DNA of 64,000 nt from Mucilaginibacter sp. (lineage in GTDB: Bacteria; Bacteroidota; Bacteroidia; Sphingobacteriales; Sphingobacteriaceae), in contig JAQBOA010000064.1 in assembly GCA_028288305.1 (NCBI GenBank), positions 38,826-102,825 of the forward strand. Direction: 5' to 3'. Below the pieces are notes generated by a model. The model had not been told where the DNA came from, searched no databases, and saw only the letters and a list, made by a program, of their open reading frames with translations. Position numbers and translations under genes: made by a program. Shown here one piece after another: positions 9,995 to 20,407 of the stretch. Position 1 is the stretch's first letter. Each line of letters begins with the position of its first letter.

Positions 9995-11299
9995 TTAAGC
10001 CTGACTGGTTTTACTTACTATCATTTTGATTATTTCGTCAAACTCTTTTGCAGATTGATCAAGGTAACTTAAAACTTTTGGATCGGGTATTTGATTTACA
10101 TTTTGTACAACTATATCAACCAAGCCCATGATGCGTGCAAGTGGCGCTCTTACAATGTGTGATTGTATATAAGCTATTTCCTGTAACCTGTTATTTTGAC
10201 TTTCAATAGCTTTAGTAAAATTCATTTGCTCTGTCATATCCCTTGCCATTACCAATACTGCTTCTTTTTCTTTGAATGGAATAGGATTAATTCTGACCTC
10301 TGCATAAAAGATCTCATGGTTTTTACGCCGGTGCTGTACAATCCGGTTTAAAGTGCTGCCTGATTTAAGGTCGTTAAGTAAATTCTCACTATAATTCTCC
10401 ATGTCTTCTTCTAATTTGATATCAGAGATGTTCATGGAAAGAAATTCTTCATTGGTATAACCATAATTTTGTATTGCCGATTCGTTAACTTGTAAAAATT
10501 GAAAGTTTTCTACATCCATTACCCACATGGGACTTGGGTTCATTATAAACAGGCTTTTATAATGTCCTTCGGATTCCTTTAACTGCTTATTTGTTTCTGC
10601 CCGTTGGATTGTTTCGGCTTGCAACTCTTTCTTTAGCCTTACTTCTCTCTTAAATGTATTTTCTAAACTGTTAATGGTTTTACTGATAAGTACCACACAA
10701 AGCCAGCTTAAAAACACCAGGTTTGATGATATAGCTATCCATGGCCCTACCCCATACTCCGTTATTAAAGGAGAGTTAAATAGCTTTAAGCCAATAATGA
10801 CCGCACAAAAAATGCTTACCAAAATATTTAAAACAATAGACCCAAAAGCATAATTACGGGGGAAAATTATTGCTGTTAGCACACTTAAAGCTAAAAGATA
10901 AATAATCCCTGGACCGGCTAAGCCAAATGCTATCATTAAAACAATAGCGAGACAATACAATATGAAGATTACATAGAGTTTTCTAAAAGTTAAATTTATT
11001 TTTTTGTTAAGTACTATTACCGCAATTGATAAAGCTGCAAACAAATCGAATACAGCGATAAATAAATAGCCATCCCTAATCCCTATGTATACCCCTGGTA
11101 CTAATGCTATTAAACAAACAGGCAATAAATAAGTTATAAGGCTGGTAAAAATGTTATCCCGCCATATACTCTCCTGGCTTTCGTTATGAGTAAGTCCTTT
11201 AGTAGCGTTTTCAACAAAAAATTTATAGTTATACCACAAGTTAAAAAAAAAACTGAAAATAATTTCTTTTAAGAAAATGTGGTTTATACTGTTTCTCAT
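9995..11299 (-). CDS. Membrane PAS-domain sensor with HisKA-like helix pair but no HATPase domain
   Basis: ~6 TM segments, PAS (FIMNPSPMWVMDVENFQFLQVNESAIQNYGYTNEEF), then SHIVRAPLARIMGL; the ORF ends before any N/G-box. Confidence 0.8.
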   Translation of the reverse strand: MRNSINHIFLKEIIFSFFFNLWYNYKFFVENATKGLTHNESQESIWRDNIFTSLITYLLPVCLIALVPGVYIGIRDGYLFIAVFDLFAALSIAVIVLNKKINLTFRKLYVIFILYCLAIVLMIAFGLAGPGIIYLLALSVLTAIIFPRNYAFGSIVLNILVSIFCAVIIGLKLFNSPLITEYGVGPWIAISSNLVFLSWLCVVLISKTINSLENTFKREVRLKKELQAETIQRAETNKQLKESEGHYKSLFIMNPSPMWVMDVENFQFLQVNESAIQNYGYTNEEFLSMNISDIKLEEDMENYSENLLNDLKSGSTLNRIVQHRRKNHEIFYAEVRINPIPFKEKEAVLVMARDMTEQMNFTKAIESQNNRLQEIAYIQSHIVRAPLARIMGLVDIVVQNVNQIPDPKVLSYLDQSAKEFDEIIKMIVSKTSQA

Positions 11300-11572
11300 T
11301 AATATATAAAGTAAAGGAGAATTAACTGAATAATAATGAATAGAATTCCTTTGAAACGGGAATATAGTTTTTAGAACTCATTTATCATTATAATTATAAA
11401 AAATACAACATCGCAACAATCTAATTAATTAATACGAAAATCATATAAAAAAGGTTATGATTTATAACCTATTTACAAGCCTGGTAAATAAACTATTACT
11501 TAAATGAAACTAATTAAAAAAGGCACCGTATAAATGTTCTGGTTTATGTGTGTAAACTTTAATCTGCTTAAA

Positions 11573-11986
11573 ATGAAAAAGATTATTTACCTCATCTCTG
11601 CTGCTATGCTGTTAACGTTAAGCGTTTCGGCACAACATGCTATAAGGGCTAATCATGCAATTAATCATATTGGCCAAAAAGTTGTTGTTGTGGATAGTAT
11701 TTATGATATTAAAATTTACAATGATACCACGGCGGTAATTGATTTAGGCGGTTTAGGCGATAAAGCAGCTTTGAGTGTGGTATTCAATTTTACGTCCAAA
11801 CAAAAATTCAATCCTGAGGTTTTTAAAACCCTTAAGGATTCAATGATAGAAGTAACCGGTAGCGTGGTCTTAATTGCTGATCAGCCTGCTATTGTTGTTA
11901 AAAACAGAGACAATTTATACTTCTTTTCAGACGGTATTAACCAAAATTTGCCATCTTTGTCTCAGCTTCCCTATAAAAAGGACTAA
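11573..11986 (+). CDS. Hypothetical secreted protein
   Basis: Start MKKIIYLISAAMLLTLSVSAQ looks like a signal peptide; ORF track starts upstream at 11534. Confidence 0.6.
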   Translation: MKKIIYLISAAMLLTLSVSAQHAIRANHAINHIGQKVVVVDSIYDIKIYNDTTAVIDLGGLGDKAALSVVFNFTSKQKFNPEVFKTLKDSMIEVTGSVVLIADQPAIVVKNRDNLYFFSDGINQNLPSLSQLPYKKD

Positions 11987-12084
11987 ACTAACTTTAAATA
12001 ATTTTCTACTGTATGCTAATAATTTTTATAAATTCTATTGTTAATAGCATTCATAAAAATATTATTTATCTTAAGCCGTAAATC

Positions 12085-12672
12085 ATGCGGTCAAACTCCC
12101 TTTATATTATTTTATTTGATTTTAAGTTACTGATTGTTACTTCGATACTGTTACCGGTATTGGTTTTTTCTCAATCGAAAAAAACCGGTTCAATTGAATA
12201 TTTAAAATATAGTAACGGTTTTAACAATATTGTTTTAGGGGATGATATAAAGCAAATCCCGGATTATAAACTAACCTATCTTGACAATGATAAAAAATTT
12301 GATTCGGATAGCTGTTTAAAATTTGCTTATAGGGATACCAGCTTGTTAAAATTGAATAACGATTTATATTTGGAGTTAGTTGGATTACGCACGTACAAAA
12401 ATAAAGTAGTTAACATTTATCTTTTTTTCAAAAAAAAGGATGGATATAAAGTTTTACGTTCCTTCTTATCTTCTTATGGTTTGTTTACAAGTAAGCCTAA
12501 TGATTACGTTGATATCTATAGCTGGAACTCCAGTACAATAAATTTAACCCTAAAATATGAATTGGACGCCGAATTAGGCGTAGCGGTTTTCAGTTGCAAT
12601 AGCTTGGAAAAAGAAATTGAAGCAATGAAAATAAAACGGATGATAAACCTTTTTTACCTCAATAAGTTTTAG
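12085..12672 (+). CDS. Hypothetical secreted protein
   Basis: 195 aa ORF with N-terminal hydrophobic segment ending VFSQS. Confidence 0.6.
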   Translation: MRSNSLYIILFDFKLLIVTSILLPVLVFSQSKKTGSIEYLKYSNGFNNIVLGDDIKQIPDYKLTYLDNDKKFDSDSCLKFAYRDTSLLKLNNDLYLELVGLRTYKNKVVNIYLFFKKKDGYKVLRSFLSSYGLFTSKPNDYVDIYSWNSSTINLTLKYELDAELGVAVFSCNSLEKEIEAMKIKRMINLFYLNKF

Positions 12673-12679
12673 TTTAAAT

Positions 12680-15600
12680 TTATTTAATCGAATATTCTTT
12701 CTTCATATTTTCAATTACTTTTGACATAACTTTATCAGTTTCTTCTAAAAGTTCTTTTAAATCCTCATTCTCTTCTTTATGATAACCTGCACTTTCGATG
12801 CTCCTGATCACATGTTTTAATGTGATAATATTTAAGTTATCTAAGCTGGGCTTTATTTTGTGAGCAATGGCACCCATTTTTTCCAGGTCTCCGGCATTAT
12901 AAGCGCTCTTCATTTCATTTATCATTGGAGGTGTTTGATCGCAAAACATACTCACCATTTTTTCTATAAATTCGTCATTTCCCCTGCCAATTTCTTTTAA
13001 AGTGGAGAGATCGTACAATAATTCTTCACCTACTTCTTCCGTAACTTCTTCAGCCTTTGAAAGATTTACTTCTTTACCCAGGCACTTTGCTATTGTTTTC
13101 AATAATTCTTCTTCTTTAAATGGTTTTGAAACATAATCATTCATGCCTCCAGCAATACACTTTTCACTTTCTCCTTTTATAGCGTTTGCTGTAAGGGCTA
13201 TTATTGGAATATTACTCCTGCTGTTCCTGATGATCCGGGTGGCTTCAAACCCATTCATATTTGGCATTTGTATGTCCATTAAAATTACATCGGGCTTGCA
13301 AAGATTAAACTTTTCAACTGCCTGCTGGCCATTAATCGCATGGATAATTTCAGCACCATAGTTTTCCAGAAAAATTGAAGCAACCAACCTGTTCATTTCA
13401 TTATCGTCGGCTATTAAAATTTTCTTTCCCAATAAGAAATGCGAGTCAATTTTAACGACAACTTTTTCAGGCAAATCCGCATAAACGCCTTTTTTTAGAT
13501 TTAATATAAATGATATGATTGTTCCTTCGCCTTTTTTACTTTCAACAGTCATCGTTCCACCCATTAAATCTATTAAGTGTTTACAGATACTCATGCCTAA
13601 TCCAGTACCGCCATAATTCCGGCTTGTAGATTCATATTCCTGAGTGAATTTTTCGAATAGATGTTCCATAAATGATTCATCCATTCCTATACCCGTATCT
13701 TTTACGACAACCTTTATTATTTGTGTTGAATGATTATCTTCAATAAGGCTAAATGAAAGATCAACCGTACCCTTTTCTGTAAACTTAATTGCATTGCTCA
13801 TTAAGTTTAACAGTACCTGGTTAAGCCGGTAGGGATCACCGATTAGTATTGGTGAAATATTTTTATCAAAAAATGCACTTGTTAATTTAAGCCCTCTTTC
13901 TTCGGCCTTATATGCCAAAACACGCATTGCTTTTATCCCCAATAACTTGGGTTCGAAACCTATATTTTCAAGACTTAACTTACCTGCTTCAATTTTCGAC
14001 AGATCAAGTATGTCATTAATTATTACTAATAAATTTTCTGAAGCAGATTGAATTACCTCGAGGTAAAACTGTTGCGGAGCTGTAAGCGTACTTTTAGCCA
14101 ATTGATTACTCATGCCCATGATAGCATTCATAGGAGTGCGGATTTCATGGCTCATATTGGCAAGAAAAATTTCTTTTATCCTAGTCGATTGCTCGGCCTG
14201 GATACGGGCTTCAATTAATTGTAATTCAAGTGTTTTTTGTTCCGTTATATCAAGGTAAATACCTATTGAACCTACCAATTCACCTCTGTCATTATAACTT
14301 GGCGCCCCACTTCCCAACCACCATTTTACATTCCTGTTTTTGTCCCGGGCTTCTATTTCGTACGCATCTGCAATGCCATTTTTCCTACTTTTTATTTTTT
14401 CTTTAAGAAAATCGGCTCCTTTCTCATCGCTAGCTATTAGGTTTCGTGCAGTTTGCCCCAATAATTCGTCAAGGGAATATCCACTCATGTTACAAAAACT
14501 TTTGTTTGCAAAAATTATTTCTTCGTTCGTATCAACTTCAAGTAAACCCAAATTCATATTTGTAATTATGCTATGGTATTTTTCTTCACTTGCCCTTAGT
14601 GTCTCCTCTATGGTTTTTCGCTCTGTAATATCACTTATAAAGCCAGTAAATACCTTTGACCCGGTTTGAGAAATATAGGAAAATGAGGAATATATAGCGA
14701 GCCACCTCATGCCAACACCGGGGATCACAAGGCGCGATTCATCGTAGAATGGTTCAAGTGTATTTTTACTGTGCTCATTTTTTGCAATAATCTTATCAAG
14801 ATCATCTGGATGAATGTAATTGGTGTAATTACGAAAATCGTCAGCGCTTATACCAAATACGCGTTCAACTGCCGGACTTATGTAATTAAAGCCCTCAGTT
14901 CCGTCTGTCCTGAATTCATACTCATAAATAACGCCCGGAATATTTGCAGAAAGCGCTTTAAATTGTTTTACACGATGTTCAAGCTCAGTTTCGGTATGTT
15001 TTATTTTGGTAATATTTTCTCCCAATGCAAAAAATCCTGTTAACTCATCATAGGCATTTAATATAGGCTGCCCTTGTATTCGCAGCCAGTACGGCTTACC
15101 GGATTTTGAATAATTTAAAATTTCAGTGTTATAAGGAAGACCCTGATCAATCTGTTTTTTAAGATAGGCTATAGTTTCCTTATCGGTATCAGGTCCCCAT
15201 AATAAATGACCCGGTTTTTTATTGACAGCTTCCTCTAAGCTATACCCTGTAATTTCCGTGAAACTTTTATTAACCCAGGTAGTATTTCCATTTTTATCAG
15301 CAATAATAACAGCGTTTATATTGTCTTCAGCAATTTGTGAAAGAATCTTAAGTTGTTCTTCTTTTTCTTTTTCAAAGGTGATGTCTTCTATTATGGCAAA
15401 GTATTGCAGCTCATCATTTTCTCCGGTTCTATAAGCCTGGCCTTTAACCCTTCCCCAAAACCAGGTTCCATCTTTACGATAATGTAATATCTCTGAATCA
15501 AAGGATTCGGTTTTTCCAACCAAACCTGAAATTTTGTTTAACAGTATCGTATCAGATAATGGCCCTTTACAAAAATCAAGTGTTTTTTTACCTATTATTT

Positions 15601-16534
15601 CTTCAGATTTGTAACCGGTCATCTTACAAAAAGCATCATTTACCCAAAATATTTTAGCTTTATTGTCAGTAAATAATACACCGCTTTCATTTGCGCTTGC
15701 CACTAATGATATACGGAGCAGCTCCTCTTCATTTTTCTTTTGCTCAGTGATATCTCTGCCGTAAACATTAAAATAGCTATTTTCCGGTAAATACCGGGTA
15801 ACAAATAAGTATAATTTATTATTGGAGATGACTTCAAACGTCCACTGGTCATTTATATAGTCACCCTTACCTGAAATATATTTCCAAAACTCATCTTTTT
15901 TATAGGTCGTACCTTTGTAACAAAAATCCGATAGTGCGTCTGCTGCAGGATTTCGGAAAATAACATTCCCTTCAATCCCTATACGAAATATTGGCTCGGT
16001 ATTTTGCATAGGGAATAAAGCTAAATCCCTCAAGTTGCTGGCAATTTTTTTTAAATCATTTTTTTTGCTATCAGCTATTTCCAGTAATTGTTTTAAATCA
16101 TCGTTAACCAATTGCTGTGATTTAACAACATTTAGTAAATCAAACAAAGGATTATGATGGGCAAAGTCATTTAAAGTAAGATTATTCTCTTTAACGATCT
16201 CCAACGTATTAAGCAATGGCGATCCGATAAACAATAAACTATTTGTATCTTCTAAAAATTCAAACTGCCCTTTAAGAACAGTTTTGTTTTGATTGTTAAC
16301 CAAAAGCGTTATCAATTGATCGCAAACTGACTTAAACGAAGAAAAATCAATCAATTCGATTTCTTTTTGTTGAATCTGAAATCTTTCTGAAAAGGGTTTA
16401 TCACTACAATCTTTACACAGTTTTTCAAGACTGGTACCGTAACTATCAATTATTAAATTTTCGTTAATTAGGATATAAAACGGGAAGAGACGGTTAATGC
16501 TCTCTTTATTAAATAACATTTGAGTTGAACTCAT
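12680..16534 (-). CDS. Multi-PAS hybrid histidine kinase (putative HNOBA-like N-terminus, ~5 PAS, HisKA, HATPase, REC, HPt)
   Basis: FLANMSHEIRTPMNAIMG; NLMSNAIKFT; GGTGLGMSI; ILIADDNEMNRLVA...DVILMDIQMPNMNG; HPt HKIKPSLDNL; repeated PAS WVN.sFcxmTGYs motifs. Confidence 0.95.
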   Translation of the reverse strand: MSSTQMLFNKESINRLFPFYILINENLIIDSYGTSLEKLCKDCSDKPFSERFQIQQKEIELIDFSSFKSVCDQLITLLVNNQNKTVLKGQFEFLEDTNSLLFIGSPLLNTLEIVKENNLTLNDFAHHNPLFDLLNVVKSQQLVNDDLKQLLEIADSKKNDLKKIASNLRDLALFPMQNTEPIFRIGIEGNVIFRNPAADALSDFCYKGTTYKKDEFWKYISGKGDYINDQWTFEVISNNKLYLFVTRYLPENSYFNVYGRDITEQKKNEEELLRISLVASANESGVLFTDNKAKIFWVNDAFCKMTGYKSEEIIGKKTLDFCKGPLSDTILLNKISGLVGKTESFDSEILHYRKDGTWFWGRVKGQAYRTGENDELQYFAIIEDITFEKEKEEQLKILSQIAEDNINAVIIADKNGNTTWVNKSFTEITGYSLEEAVNKKPGHLLWGPDTDKETIAYLKKQIDQGLPYNTEILNYSKSGKPYWLRIQGQPILNAYDELTGFFALGENITKIKHTETELEHRVKQFKALSANIPGVIYEYEFRTDGTEGFNYISPAVERVFGISADDFRNYTNYIHPDDLDKIIAKNEHSKNTLEPFYDESRLVIPGVGMRWLAIYSSFSYISQTGSKVFTGFISDITERKTIEETLRASEEKYHSIITNMNLGLLEVDTNEEIIFANKSFCNMSGYSLDELLGQTARNLIASDEKGADFLKEKIKSRKNGIADAYEIEARDKNRNVKWWLGSGAPSYNDRGELVGSIGIYLDITEQKTLELQLIEARIQAEQSTRIKEIFLANMSHEIRTPMNAIMGMSNQLAKSTLTAPQQFYLEVIQSASENLLVIINDILDLSKIEAGKLSLENIGFEPKLLGIKAMRVLAYKAEERGLKLTSAFFDKNISPILIGDPYRLNQVLLNLMSNAIKFTEKGTVDLSFSLIEDNHSTQIIKVVVKDTGIGMDESFMEHLFEKFTQEYESTSRNYGGTGLGMSICKHLIDLMGGTMTVESKKGEGTIISFILNLKKGVYADLPEKVVVKIDSHFLLGKKILIADDNEMNRLVASIFLENYGAEIIHAINGQQAVEKFNLCKPDVILMDIQMPNMNGFEATRIIRNSRSNIPIIALTANAIKGESEKCIAGGMNDYVSKPFKEEELLKTIAKCLGKEVNLSKAEEVTEEVGEELLYDLSTLKEIGRGNDEFIEKMVSMFCDQTPPMINEMKSAYNAGDLEKMGAIAHKIKPSLDNLNIITLKHVIRSIESAGYHKEENEDLKELLEETDKVMSKVIENMKKEYSIK

Positions 16535-16849
16535 TCTTTTAAGTTAATAAGCATTATACGGTTATGAAATACAGAAAGATATATTAAAAAGAATCAGAAT
16601 TGCTAAATAAATCAAATATTAGGCATACCCTATCATTATCTTCAGCAATAAAAATTTAATTTACATTTAATATCATCGTTTAACTAATTAACCTTTATTT
16701 AAAAATAGTTAAACATCGATAAGTTGTGGGTAACAAAAATCAACGATTATCAGTATAAATAGAAATACCTGTTAAAGAGTTCTGAATAAAATATATTATA
16801 TGTATTTAATATATGTGAATTTTTTAATAATAGTCAAAGTTGGCATAAC

Positions 16850-17662
16850 ATGAAACCCGTTTTTATCCCATCGTATATAAGCAATTACCTGCTTACAAAC
16901 CGTAACAATATATTAGAACTGAACGCCGTTAAAAATGCTTACCACAAAAACCTTTTAAAGGGCGATCCGGAGATATCTATTGTTATGCCTGCTTACAATG
17001 AGGAGGAGAACATTGTGCCCACTTTGGCGTCGCTTTGTAATAATATTACCAGCAGATCTGTAGAGATAATTGTAGTTAATAATAACTCATCCGACAATAC
17101 TGAGGTACTTGTAAAAGCCTGTGGTGTAACTTGTATCCTTGAAACAACGCAGGGTATTACTCCGGCCCGCAATGCAGGCTTAAAGCAGGCCAAAGGCAAA
17201 TATATTCTGAACGCGGATGCTGATACTATTTATCCAAAAAATTGGATTGAAGAAATGGTTAAGCCATTGATAAACAATCAAAAAGTAGCTATCACTTATG
17301 GGCGGTTTTCATTTATCCCAATAGGCAATACAGGTCGTATACCTTATTACTTTTATGAAATGATTGCGGACTTAACCAGGCTTTATAATAAATATAAGAA
17401 AACAGAGGCAGTTAATGTGTACGGATTTAATTCAGGGTTTAGGTTGGCCGACGGCTTAAAGGTGGATGGGTTTAATCACCCGCCCGGAACCAACGAAGAT
17501 GGCTATCTGGCCCTAAAATTATATAACGAGGGTTTTGGAAAGATGTTCAGGGTAAAAAATACAAAAGCTATTGTATGGACAACTGACAGAAGAATACAAA
17601 TAGACGGTGGAATATGGAAAGCCATTAGTAAACGGCTTAAACGATTATTAAATATTAAGTAG
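16850..17662 (+). CDS. Glycosyltransferase family 2
   Basis: EISIVMPAYNEEENIVPTLASL...LNADADTIYPKNW. Confidence 0.93.
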   Translation: MKPVFIPSYISNYLLTNRNNILELNAVKNAYHKNLLKGDPEISIVMPAYNEEENIVPTLASLCNNITSRSVEIIVVNNNSSDNTEVLVKACGVTCILETTQGITPARNAGLKQAKGKYILNADADTIYPKNWIEEMVKPLINNQKVAITYGRFSFIPIGNTGRIPYYFYEMIADLTRLYNKYKKTEAVNVYGFNSGFRLADGLKVDGFNHPPGTNEDGYLALKLYNEGFGKMFRVKNTKAIVWTTDRRIQIDGGIWKAISKRLKRLLNIK

Positions 17663-17835
17663 AAAGTTCTTATTTTAAAAGGCTGAAATAAAAGGAATTA
17701 TTTTATTTATACCTAACTTAATTTATAAGCATTTCGTTTAAACTAAATATAGCTTTAAGCAAAATAAGTTAGGCAGATCGCTGCACTTAATGACTACGCT
17801 ATTTATTAATGTAAACAAGTAAAAAATTAGTTTTT

Positions 17836-18246
17836 ATGAATTTTGCCGATACAAATAATATTAAAATTTTGGTAGTAGAGGATGATCTATTTATGCAGGC
17901 AATTCTTAAAGAATATTTAAGTGCATTATATGAAATTGCAATTCAACCCACGGGCATGGATGCTTTAGCATTTATGCAAAATGGGAATATACCTGACTTA
18001 ATTATATCTGATTTAAATACACCTAAACTCAGCGGCCTTGAACTGATTGAACAAGTTAAATTAAGTGATTTCTTTAATTCTGTTCCTATTATCATATTAT
18101 CTGGCGAGGAAAGTTCTGAAAAAAGGGTTAAATGCCTTAATAGCGGAGCTGATGATTTTATTGTAAAACCTTTTAATCCTGCCGAACTTGATGCCAGGAT
18201 AAGGGTCGTTTTAAGAAGAAGCGGCAAATTGACCCTGGCTTTATGA
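17836..18246 (+). CDS. Single-domain response regulator
   Basis: ILVVEDD...PDLIISDLNTPKLSGLEL...GADDFIVKPF; no output domain. Confidence 0.93.
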   Translation: MNFADTNNIKILVVEDDLFMQAILKEYLSALYEIAIQPTGMDALAFMQNGNIPDLIISDLNTPKLSGLELIEQVKLSDFFNSVPIIILSGEESSEKRVKCLNSGADDFIVKPFNPAELDARIRVVLRRSGKLTLAL

Positions 18247-19430
18247 GCGATGAACACAGTAGAGGGGTAATTGCCTTAGTTGGTTTTAATGATGCACTTT
18301 CTGAAACATTTGAAAGCTGCAATTTTGAAGGCCGGGAGAAAATACATTTTACAAATGGAATGAAAATGGTTTCTGCATGGCTCGATAATGAGGTTAATAT
18401 TGCTGCAATTATCTCTTATGGTGAAATCATGGCCCCATCCGGGCTTGCATTGGTTGAGACTATTAAAAAAAAGAATCTTCCGGTGGTGCCTTTCTTTTTA
18501 ATTATCAATCAACTTAATCCAAATTTGCGAAAGCTGGCGCTAACAACTGGTGTAGCGGATGTTTTTACAATTCCTGTAAAAACTGATTTCATTGATAAAA
18601 GAATTAACTTTTTAATTAATAACTGGGACCAATTAAAGACCAACCAAAAAACAGTTGCACCCCAGATCAAGAGCATAGAATTTAGTAAACGAGCATTTGA
18701 TATATTTTTTGCAGGTCTTGCCCTGATCATGCTTTCTCCGCTTTTTTTAACCATATATATGCTTATTAGGTTAGGATCAAAAGGACCGGCTTTTTATTAC
18801 TCCTTAAGAGTTGGTACAGGTTACCGGGTTTTCAAATTTTACAAATTCAGGTCAATGTATGTTAATGCTGATCAACGCTTAAAGGATTTGAAACATTTAA
18901 ACCAATACAGTACCGAATCTGTAAATCAAAAAGAAGAATCTATCTCAACAAGTTTACTATGCGATCAATGCCTGGCTTACAATAAATGTCAATATGCATT
19001 ATATGCAGATAATGTTGAGTGGTGTGAAAAAGACTTTCGGTTCTCAAAAAAGGCGAGTGCAGGATCAGCTTTTATTAAAATAAAAAACGATCCCCGGATA
19101 ACTAAGATTGGAAATTTTATCAGGAATACGAGTATTGACGAATTACCCCAGTTGTGGAATGTGATTATTGGCGATATGAGTATTGTAGGGAACAGGCCGC
19201 TGCCATTGTACGAAGCCGAAAAGCTAACTACGGATAAATATGTACTTCGATTTTCGGCACCTGCCGGAATAACAGGATTATGGCAGGTAGAAAAAAGAGG
19301 GAAAGGAGAAATGAGCGAAGAGGAAAGGCTGATGCTTGACAATAAGTACGCTCAAACCTATAGTTTTAAAAATGATCTTAAATTGATAATGAAAACAATT
19401 CCTGCGTTATTACAAAAGGAAAGTGTATAG
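18243..19430 (+). CDS. Pseudo-receiver-sugar transferase (polyprenyl-phosphate phosphoglycosyltransferase)
   Basis: C-terminal KRAFDIFFAGLALIMLSPLF...FYKFRSMYVNAD...NTSIDELPQLWNVIIGDMSIVGNRPLP; overlaps preceding gene by 4 bp (ATGA). Confidence 0.93.
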   Translation: MSDEHSRGVIALVGFNDALSETFESCNFEGREKIHFTNGMKMVSAWLDNEVNIAAIISYGEIMAPSGLALVETIKKKNLPVVPFFLIINQLNPNLRKLALTTGVADVFTIPVKTDFIDKRINFLINNWDQLKTNQKTVAPQIKSIEFSKRAFDIFFAGLALIMLSPLFLTIYMLIRLGSKGPAFYYSLRVGTGYRVFKFYKFRSMYVNADQRLKDLKHLNQYSTESVNQKEESISTSLLCDQCLAYNKCQYALYADNVEWCEKDFRFSKKASAGSAFIKIKNDPRITKIGNFIRNTSIDELPQLWNVIIGDMSIVGNRPLPLYEAEKLTTDKYVLRFSAPAGITGLWQVEKRGKGEMSEEERLMLDNKYAQTYSFKNDLKLIMKTIPALLQKESV

Positions 19431-19488
19431 TTTAAAACCGGTAATCATTTAAACTATAAGCTTAACCTGAACTTTTTATCAACCTTCA

Positions 19489-20406
19489 ATGAAACTTGTT
19501 TCTATCATAACAGTAAATTTCAATCAGGGCGCCGTGACTGAAGCGCTTTTAAAATCTATTTATTTAACAAATAATTATGAGAAGATAGAAATAATTGTTG
19601 TTGATAATGGCAGTAAAACTAACCTTATTCCTGATTGGAAAAAAAGATATCCGGATGTAAGGTTTATCAGGTCGGATATTAATCTTGGATTTGCCGGTGG
19701 GAATAATTTAGCGATTAAAGCTGCCAAAGGTGATCACCTCTTTTTGGCAAACAATGATACAGAATTTACCCCTCATCTTATTGAAAAGCTGGTTAATGTA
19801 CTCGACAAAAACGAGCATGTTGGCATGGTTTCGCCAAAGATCAGGTATTTTGATGAGCCAACAATGCTGCAGTATATGGGCTATACAAAAATGAATTACT
19901 TTACTGCCAGTAATAATTGTGTAGGCCAGTATGAAACTGATAAAGGGCAATACGATCATTTAACCGGAGAAACGGGGTATGTGCATGGGGCAGCGATGAT
20001 GATAAAGAGGGAATGCATTGAAAAGGCAGGTCCCATGGCAGAAAACTTCTTTTTGTACTATGAAGAATTGGATTGGTGCGATCATATTAAAAGAGCAGGT
20101 TACCAGGCATGGCTGGTAACGGATGCGTTAATTTACCATAAAGATTCTATTTCGGTTGGAAAGGCCAGCGCCTTAAAAGAGTTTTTTATGAACCGGAACA
20201 GGATCTTGTTTATCCGGCGCAATGCAACCTTATTCCAAAGGTTTATATTTTATCCTTACTTCATAGGTTTAGTGGCACCCAGAAATATTATAAGATATAT
20301 AAAAATTGGGAATAAGGATTTCATCGGATGGCTGCTTAAGGCCATATGGTGGAATATCTGTGAAAAAAAGAACAGCGACAAATTAGGTTACCCCATAATC
20401 AGATGA
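19489..20406 (+). CDS. Glycosyltransferase family 2 (rhamnosyltransferase-like)
   Basis: VSIITVNFNQGAVTEALLKSI...NLGFAGGNNLAI...FLLYYEELDWCDHIKRAG. Confidence 0.93.
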   Translation: MKLVSIITVNFNQGAVTEALLKSIYLTNNYEKIEIIVVDNGSKTNLIPDWKKRYPDVRFIRSDINLGFAGGNNLAIKAAKGDHLFLANNDTEFTPHLIEKLVNVLDKNEHVGMVSPKIRYFDEPTMLQYMGYTKMNYFTASNNCVGQYETDKGQYDHLTGETGYVHGAAMMIKRECIEKAGPMAENFFLYYEELDWCDHIKRAGYQAWLVTDALIYHKDSISVGKASALKEFFMNRNRILFIRRNATLFQRFIFYPYFIGLVAPRNIIRYIKIGNKDFIGWLLKAIWWNICEKKNSDKLGYPIIR

Positions 20407-20407
20407 T

